DNA of 64,000 nucleotides, taken from contig NZ_CP045298.1 of NCBI RefSeq assembly GCF_009363115.1, forward strand, positions 3,593,501 through 3,657,500. The letters run 5' to 3'. This document shows, one piece after another, positions 60,019 through 64,000 of this stretch. The position numbers were made by a program, and so were the translations under genes. The stretch is from Paenibacillus brasilensis. GTDB lineage: Bacteria; Bacillota; Bacilli; Paenibacillales; Paenibacillaceae. Within the stretch, counting starts at the first letter, position 1, and every line of letters starts with the position of its first letter. The notes under the pieces are model-generated. The model was not told where the DNA came from. It saw only the letters and a list, made by a program, of their open reading frames with translations, and did no database searches.

Positions 60019-61434
60019 ATGGAACATACACCTACGATTCGAGCAGAATTAGACAGATTCCTAAAACAAGAGGGTTTGAGCTTAGCACGATTTGGGCAAA
60101 TTGCAGGCATGAATAGGGGAGCGGTAAGTGCCATTGTGTCAGGAAATAAGCCTATGTCCATTAACCAGCTTGACCAAATTACTGAGGCTATGGGCTTACC
60201 AGAAGGTCATTTTTACGACTTGTTTATAGAAAACTTCATCATCGACTTACAACCGAATATGAGGCGGATCGAGCCATTTTTGTATCGCTGTGCGGAGTTG
60301 GACAAGTTGGATACGATCCGTCGAGTGGTGGGAGTCATCATGGACAATCTACTCTATTCGTCAAAACTATTTGACATTGCGGAAGATCTATTTGCACAGG
60401 GACGACATGAAGCGGCACTGATACTCTATGAGAATGTAGCAGAAGTGGAGAAGTACCAACATTCTGAACGTTTGGCAGTCTGTCAATATCGTATATTCAC
60501 GATTCAAGTTGGAGACGATCAGGGTCTTAATCTCAAGGCTGCAACACTATTTGAACCCTTCGTGGAACGCCTAGATGAAATAGACCAGCTTGACGCATTG
60601 AAGGATTTGGCCAACGTGTATAGGTCTTTACGTAAATGGGACAAGGTAGACGAAATGGCAAGGCAAATGAGAGCTAAAGCCGAAATCCAATATACACTGA
60701 AACATCAACAGAATGGCCGAGAACGCCCTGAATCTACTGATAAGCTAAGCCGTCCTTTGTTTGTATACATTTCCTATGCTGACCTGCTGTGTGCAGGTGT
60801 CTACGAAGCCCAAGGCGATTACCACCAAGCTCTACAATATACATACGCCTACGATAATTTAGATTGGGTTAAAGAGACAGACGAAGATACCCAACACTGG
60901 ATTGGTTTGTTTAAGCACTGGGCAAAAGCTAATATTATTGTCAATAAGCTTTTATCCGGAGATATAAAGGTGCTGCAAGAATATATTGAATACATCGATG
61001 CAGCGAAGGATACAACTCAAGAAGATCGGATTATTCAACTACTGAACATTATGATAACGGCTAACCGATATGATATCGACGTTAGTGATATAATTAAACG
61101 ATTTGAAACGGACATTGTATCATTATCACAACACTCATCAAGTGATATATATACTCAACAAGTGGTACCAGATTATTTTGCATGGTGTGGTTACGAGTTG
61201 GCTCATTATTATTTACATCGAAATTCTTATGATGATGGTTTTAAACATTTGATGTATTCAATGGTAAGTTATCATACACTAAATAATGAGACTAATTTCA
61301 TAAATTGTATGGGGCTATTTTTACATTTTCGAGAACATGCGACTCCTGAAACCAAAGCAAATTTTTTAAATCTTATTGAAAAGGTGTGGATGAACAATGT
61401 TAAAAAAAATGGCACTGGTGATCGTCGCGGCTAG
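60019..61434 (+). CDS. RRNPP-type quorum-sensing regulator: XRE HTH plus TPR
   Basis: 471 aa from ATG 60019 (GAGGGGTGG upstream). XRE HTH at about 4-60 (RFGQIAGMNRGAVSAIVSGNKPMSINQLDQITEAM). From about 75 on all-helical TPR-like repeats (ALILYENVAEVEKYQ, LKDLANVYRSLRKWDKVDEMA, ADLLCAGVYEAQGDYHQALQYTYAYD) as in Rap/NprR/AimR. A signal-peptide-bearing small gene overlaps its 3' end. It resembles the AloR regulators I recall from Paenibacillus polymyxa. Peptide binding would change DNA binding (inference). Confidence 0.85.
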   Translation: MEHTPTIRAELDRFLKQEGLSLARFGQIAGMNRGAVSAIVSGNKPMSINQLDQITEAMGLPEGHFYDLFIENFIIDLQPNMRRIEPFLYRCAELDKLDTIRRVVGVIMDNLLYSSKLFDIAEDLFAQGRHEAALILYENVAEVEKYQHSERLAVCQYRIFTIQVGDDQGLNLKAATLFEPFVERLDEIDQLDALKDLANVYRSLRKWDKVDEMARQMRAKAEIQYTLKHQQNGRERPESTDKLSRPLFVYISYADLLCAGVYEAQGDYHQALQYTYAYDNLDWVKETDEDTQHWIGLFKHWAKANIIVNKLLSGDIKVLQEYIEYIDAAKDTTQEDRIIQLLNIMITANRYDIDVSDIIKRFETDIVSLSQHSSSDIYTQQVVPDYFAWCGYELAHYYLHRNSYDDGFKHLMYSMVSYHTLNNETNFINCMGLFLHFREHATPETKANFLNLIEKVWMNNVKKNGTGDRRG

Positions 61435-61516
61435 CTTTTTATTAATTGTTACTGTGCCGGATCAAGCCTTTAACCACCATAGTATCCAACCTCAAGTACA
61501 ACATGGAGGAGCTTAA
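61397..61516 (+). CDS. Secreted pro-signal peptide (AloP/Phr-like), 39 aa
   Basis: MLKKMALVIVAASFLLIVTV is a signal sequence, followed by a short hydrophilic tail PDQAFNHHSIQPQVQHGGA from which a 5-10 aa signal could be cut. ATG 61397 lies inside the end of the regulator gene (38-nt overlap, other frame), preceded by AAGGTG. This layout is the rule for Rap-Phr and Alo pairs. Confidence 0.8.
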   Translation: MLKKMALVIVAASFLLIVTVPDQAFNHHSIQPQVQHGGA

Positions 61517-61530
61517 ACGTCAGTAAAGCA

Positions 61531-61570
61531 AATCCCCGCTAACCTTAACTGGTCGGCGGGGATTGTTTTT
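61531..61570 (+). terminator. Terminator of the regulator-peptide unit
   Basis: AATCCCCGC / GCGGGGATT, nine perfect bp, with an inner AACC/GGTC element, then GTTTTTG. Confidence 0.85.
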
Positions 61571-61602
61571 GTCTTGATACCGCTGTTTATAATACACCTG
61601 GA

Positions 61603-61640
61603 AAGCTCTGCTAACCTTATGGTCGGCAGAGCTTATTTGC
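61603..61640. terminator. Hairpin terminator, probably bidirectional
   Basis: AAGCTCTGC / GCAGAGCTT, nine perfect bp, followed by ATTTGC on plus; on minus it lies just past the stop of the 61640 gene and may end that transcript. Confidence 0.7.
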
Positions 61641-61828
61641 TATTTTATACCCATTTGAACTCTCTCAAATATTTCCGCACTCTGCTGCATACCCAAACCG
61701 TGTGCGGCTCCTAAATGTCCTCTCAATATGCTTATGTCGTCATCGTTGGTTAGATCTAAGGTCATTAGGCCGTATTTGCAATGACGATCCAATATGGATT
61801 TTAGCAGGGCATCAAATTCATCATTCAT
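61640..61828 (-). CDS. Minus-strand small protein of unknown function, 62 aa
   Basis: MNDEFDALLKSILDRHCKYGLMTLDL; GGAGGG upstream of ATG. First of four leftward genes that may be a separate module. No family recognised. Confidence 0.6.
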   Translation of the reverse strand: MNDEFDALLKSILDRHCKYGLMTLDLTNDDDISILRGHLGAAHGLGMQQSAEIFERVQMGIK

Positions 61829-61840
61829 CGTTTATCCCTC

Positions 61841-62044
61841 CTACTTGAACAATTTTCCGATCAGCTTAAACAAGTCAAACGTGCTGCGATTGTACACCTT
61901 ATTGTAAGCCGCCTTGCGTGGGTCACGCAGCCATCCCCAGCCCCGTGGCATCTTAATGCCTGCGCGGTGTATAATCTGCCGTTTGAGGCTGGTACGGGCT
62001 GCTATACGCTTGTTTAGGCTGGGTTTACGTGGAACATATTTCAT
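61841..62044 (-). CDS. Minus-strand basic small protein, 67 aa
   Basis: MKYVPRKPSLNKRIAARTSLKRQI...KMPRGWGWLRDPRKAAYNKVYNR. Very basic, possible nucleic-acid contact. It abuts the hicB stop (shared base), so it may be cotranscribed with hicAB. Confidence 0.6.
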   Translation of the reverse strand: MKYVPRKPSLNKRIAARTSLKRQIIHRAGIKMPRGWGWLRDPRKAAYNKVYNRSTFDLFKLIGKLFK

Positions 62045-62469
62045 TATCTTTTCTCCAAAGGATTAATACCAAGACTCCGCTTCAATCCTTCCTGTAGAAC
62101 CTGAGAGAAATTAAGGTGTTGCTGTTCAGCTTGATCATTGAGCCATTTAGGGACTGTCAGTGTCTTTTTAACGGCCTTACTTTCCATAGCTTCCCGAACT
62201 ACAGGCATATAGACCTGAACGTCACACGCAGCCTCTGTTTCTTCCCGTTGTGCCAAAATAACATCAAGCGGGGAAGGATCAGGAATAGGATCGTTATCTT
62301 GTTCTAAAACATACATAAACCCCTCCAGCGCTTCCCGAGCTGCAGCATGCGCTTCTTCGGCGGTATCTCCAAATGTAAGGCAACCGGGTAGATCTGGAAA
62401 ACGAACGGATATTCCATCCTCAGAATGATCGAGCAGTGCCCAATAGCGATAAACGTCTTTTTTACTCAC
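62044..62469 (-). CDS. hicB: HicB antitoxin
   Basis: 141 aa. N-terminal degenerate RNase H-like fold YWALLDHSEDGISVRFPDLPGCLTFGDTAEEAHAAAREALEGF, C-terminal RHH-like TLTVPKWLNDQAEQQHLNFSQVLQEGLK for DNA binding. Neutralises HicA and probably represses the operon. AGGAGG upstream. Confidence 0.93.
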   Translation of the reverse strand: MSKKDVYRYWALLDHSEDGISVRFPDLPGCLTFGDTAEEAHAAAREALEGFMYVLEQDNDPIPDPSPLDVILAQREETEAACDVQVYMPVVREAMESKAVKKTLTVPKWLNDQAEQQHLNFSQVLQEGLKRSLGINPLEKR

Positions 62470-62498
62470 TATAATTAACCTCCTTTGGGGAGGGCTGC

Positions 62499-62693
62499 TC
62501 AGCCCTTAATCCCCGCTGTTTTTAGGATACTTGCTTGTGTCTTCGGAGGAAAGCTTTTCTTAGGATGCGGAACCGTAACCTTACCGATTTTTGTCGGATG
62601 CTTGAAGTAATGGTGACTGCCATGTACTCCGATTATGTACCATCCGTCCTCTTCTAACAGTTTGATTAATTCTCTCGAACTGTATGATTTCAA
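62499..62693 (-). CDS. hicA: HicA mRNA interferase toxin
   Basis: 64 aa from TTG 62693 (AAGGAGG about 8 nt upstream). dsRBD-like fold: SSRELIKLLEEDGWYIIGVHGSHHYFKHP with catalytic His27 in GSHHYF, and VPHPKKSFPPKTQASILKTAGI. Cleaves mRNA when free. The ATG at 62726 precedes the ribosome site and is rejected. Confidence 0.93.
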   Translation of the reverse strand: MKSYSSRELIKLLEEDGWYIIGVHGSHHYFKHPTKIGKVTVPHPKKSFPPKTQASILKTAGIKG

Positions 62694-62717
62694 ATGACTA
62701 CCCTCCTTACATTTATC

Positions 62718-62746
62718 ATTATACACGTATATTAAATACGTGTCAA
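62718..62746 (-). promoter_or_regulatory. Consensus hicAB promoter with palindromic operator
   Basis: Minus strand: TTGACA (62741-62746), 17 bp, TATAAT (62718-62723), fully consensus. Palindrome ACACGTAT-N5-ATACGTGT at 62723-62743 fills the spacer, the likely HicB operator. A further ACGTAT/ACACGT half-site pair lies upstream (about 62747-62765). Confidence 0.9.
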
Positions 62747-62786
62747 CGTATAAATAACACGTATTGTTTTATGGGCATATAATATT

Positions 62787-62812
62787 AAAAACCCCGGATT
62801 GCTCCGGGGCTG
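62787..62812. terminator. Terminator of the 62816 gene (bidirectional hairpin)
   Basis: CCCCGGA / TCCGGGG (62792-62798, 62803-62809), TTGC loop; on minus it is followed by a T-run. Confidence 0.85.
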
Positions 62813-62815
62813 GTT

Positions 62816-63706
62816 TTATTCAAGACCAAATTGGGCTTTTGCTTGTAGTTTGTTACCTTGGAATGTGAAATTGGCATTTGCACCAAGTCCGCCCTCGCCT
62901 TTATACGAATACATTACAGTATAGTATTTGTCTCCCTTTTCGCCAACCTCTGAGAGAGCCTCGCCAGGACCACCGATAATTTTAGCAACTTCCTCATAAG
63001 TCATTCCATTTTTAATTTTGTTATATTTAGCTTTGGTAATGGTTCCGGAATTTTGCGGCTCTGCTACTGTACGACCCTCAATTTTTCCGTTATATAGTTT
63101 CCAGTTAGATTCACCCTTAACGCCACGCGAACCAAGTTCACCACTGAATGAAACAATATCCCCTTGGTTCAGGCCGTTCAGTTCTGAACGATCAGAAACT
63201 TTTACGATAACAACATCTCCGAGTTTTTTCTTTTCAGCGCTAATATCTGACCATGATTCGCCGTTGTAATCTGCTGGTTTACCGTAAACATAAAGACTGC
63301 TTGAGCCAGCTTCAATGACTACACCTGACCATTTCACAACTTGATTTCTTACACTGTCGAATGTTTCTCCCTGCTTGGAAACTGGCATTGCAAAGAGAGT
63401 AGATGAAAACTTATCAAAAGGAAGAGATGTGTCAATCAATGGCTTTTTATCATCAGTCTGTTCCTTTTGCGCTGATTCATTGGTAGCTTCTTTCTCTTTA
63501 ACAGGCGTAGTAGCTACTGGTTTAGAATTAGCTTCGGTTGATTTCTGTGTGTCTGCGACTGATATTCCAATAATAAATATTATGAAAGCAGCTAACCCAA
63601 AGAGAAACATTTTCTTAGCCTTGCCATTCTTTTTTATTAAAGCTATAGCCCACAAAACAAAAAACACAAAAAAAGCCAGCAAAGCAATCACAGCAATTGC
63701 AGTCAT
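62816..63706 (-). CDS. Membrane protein with OB-like and DUF3862-like extracytoplasmic domains, 296 aa
   Basis: Two N-terminal membrane helices (about 3-24 and 33-51), a disordered Lys/Glu/Thr linker (55-90), an OB-like middle (KWSGVVIEAGSSSLYVYGK...VKVSDRSELNGLNQGDIVSFSGEL) and a C-terminal DUF3862/SmpA-like ITKAKYNKIKNGMTYEEVAKIIGGPGEALSEVGE. Cell-surface sensor or binding protein; function unknown. May be host or prophage. Confidence 0.75.
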   Translation of the reverse strand: MTAIAVIALLAFFVFFVLWAIALIKKNGKAKKMFLFGLAAFIIFIIGISVADTQKSTEANSKPVATTPVKEKEATNESAQKEQTDDKKPLIDTSLPFDKFSSTLFAMPVSKQGETFDSVRNQVVKWSGVVIEAGSSSLYVYGKPADYNGESWSDISAEKKKLGDVVIVKVSDRSELNGLNQGDIVSFSGELGSRGVKGESNWKLYNGKIEGRTVAEPQNSGTITKAKYNKIKNGMTYEEVAKIIGGPGEALSEVGEKGDKYYTVMYSYKGEGGLGANANFTFQGNKLQAKAQFGLE

Positions 63707-63775
63707 TACATAACCCCTATCTATTGGTAATATTGTTATATAATTAGTCTATCAGACCTAGGAATATTTATCCAC

Positions 63776-63803
63776 AAAAAAGCAAGAGGATTATTCCCCT
63801 TGC
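63776..63803 (-). terminator. Leftward terminator of the edge gene
   Basis: On minus: GCAAG-GGGAATAATCCT-CTTGC hairpin overlapping the stop codon region, then TTTTTT. Confidence 0.8.
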
Positions 63804-64000
63804 TCCAACTTCTGTTCCAGATAATAAACATCTACCCTGGTACGTTTGGATACCTGGGCCACGGCAAAAGCAAATTTTTCAGCTTCAACATAAGAAGGCC
63901 TGAACCCTACATCTGATATAACGCCTTTGTAGTCTATCATGACCACGTACCCATCTTCCTGTGGCACGATTCGTACATGGTCGTCCCCCCTTTTTTCCTT
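63791..64000 (-). CDS. Partial ORF cut by the window edge
   Basis: At least 69 residues open to the right edge; visible stretches HVRIVPQEDGYVVMIDYKGV and FRPSYVEAEKFAFAVAQVSK, ending VDVYYLEQKLEQGE. True start lies beyond the window. No family recognised. Confidence 0.6.
   Translation of the reverse strand, partial: KEKRGDDHVRIVPQEDGYVVMIDYKGVISDVGFRPSYVEAEKFAFAVAQVSKRTRVDVYYLEQKLEQGE

Larger units (their letters stand above)
10440..61640. mobile_element. Prophage with PBSX-type contractile tail (minimum extent)
   Basis: Complete lysogeny, recombination, replication, packaging, head, contractile tail and lysis modules in order, with integrase next to groEL. The left junction must lie between 10436 and the integrase stop at 10469. 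I could not find a second copy of that sequence, so the right junction is unresolved; genes to 62.8 kb or beyond the window may still belong to it. Confidence 0.9.

Noticed and set aside
61500-64000. Right attachment site
   Set aside because: I searched by eye for a copy of the groEL-int junction and found no convincing direct repeat; the end is left open.

Overview
The window looks like a chromosome segment of a Paenibacillus of the P. polymyxa group. It is a low-to-mid G+C Firmicute with strong AGGAGG ribosome binding sites, a CIRCE/HrcA-type groESL operon, and the gene order tsaB-rimI-tsaD-ABC-F...moaC...tatA-tatC-groES-groEL known from Bacillus-type genomes. A large prophage lies downstream of groEL. 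The species call is inferred from gene order and family resemblance only; no database search was possible.

Host part, about 1-10440: tRNA t6A genes (tsaB, tsaD) with rimI, a DnaA-box cluster downstream of tsaD, a convergent ABC-F ATPase gene, 5-formyl-THF cyclo-ligase, two molybdopterin genes (moaC, a mog/moaB gene), the minimal twin-arginine translocase (tatA, tatC), and groES-groEL.

Prophage, from about 10440 to at least 61.6 kb (right end not identified): integrase and a cleavable LexA-like repressor run leftward; a control region with four phased operators separates them from the rightward early genes. These include a Cro-like protein, an excisionase-like protein, an antirepressor, a recombination set (putative annealing protein, PD-(D/E)XK nuclease, SSB, RusA), a replication set (initiator with internal iterons, DnaC-like loader), a phage sigma factor, an orphan cytosine methyltransferase and many small genes. 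A sigma-region-4-like regulator precedes the late genes. Late genes: terminase, portal, head proteins, a contractile PBSX/Xkd-type tail (sheath, tube, tape measure, hub, baseplate J, fibre), holins and an M15 endolysin. The virion should therefore be myovirus-like.

Accessory (moron) content is rich: a GH26 mannanase gene without signal peptide between two copies of a terminator-leader repeat; a minus-strand island of two tiny membrane peptides plus an HTH protein resembling type I toxin-antitoxin loci; a tRNA-like acceptor/T-arm; a membrane-anchored protein with its own promoter and terminator; a LexA-box promoter ahead of a Panacea-domain toxin-antitoxin pair; a NucA/NucB-type lipoprotein nuclease; a frameshifted secreted protein; an XRE-TPR (RRNPP) regulator with an overlapping secreted signal peptide gene; and HicA/HicB. 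Two expression devices can be read directly: a group I intron with an endonuclease ORF splitting a gp10-family head-tail gene, and a -1 frameshift site with a strong stem-loop in the tail chaperone genes.

The most noteworthy items are the RRNPP peptide system, the group I intron, the candidate type I TA island, the LexA/Panacea unit, the tRNA-like element and the DnaA-box cluster.
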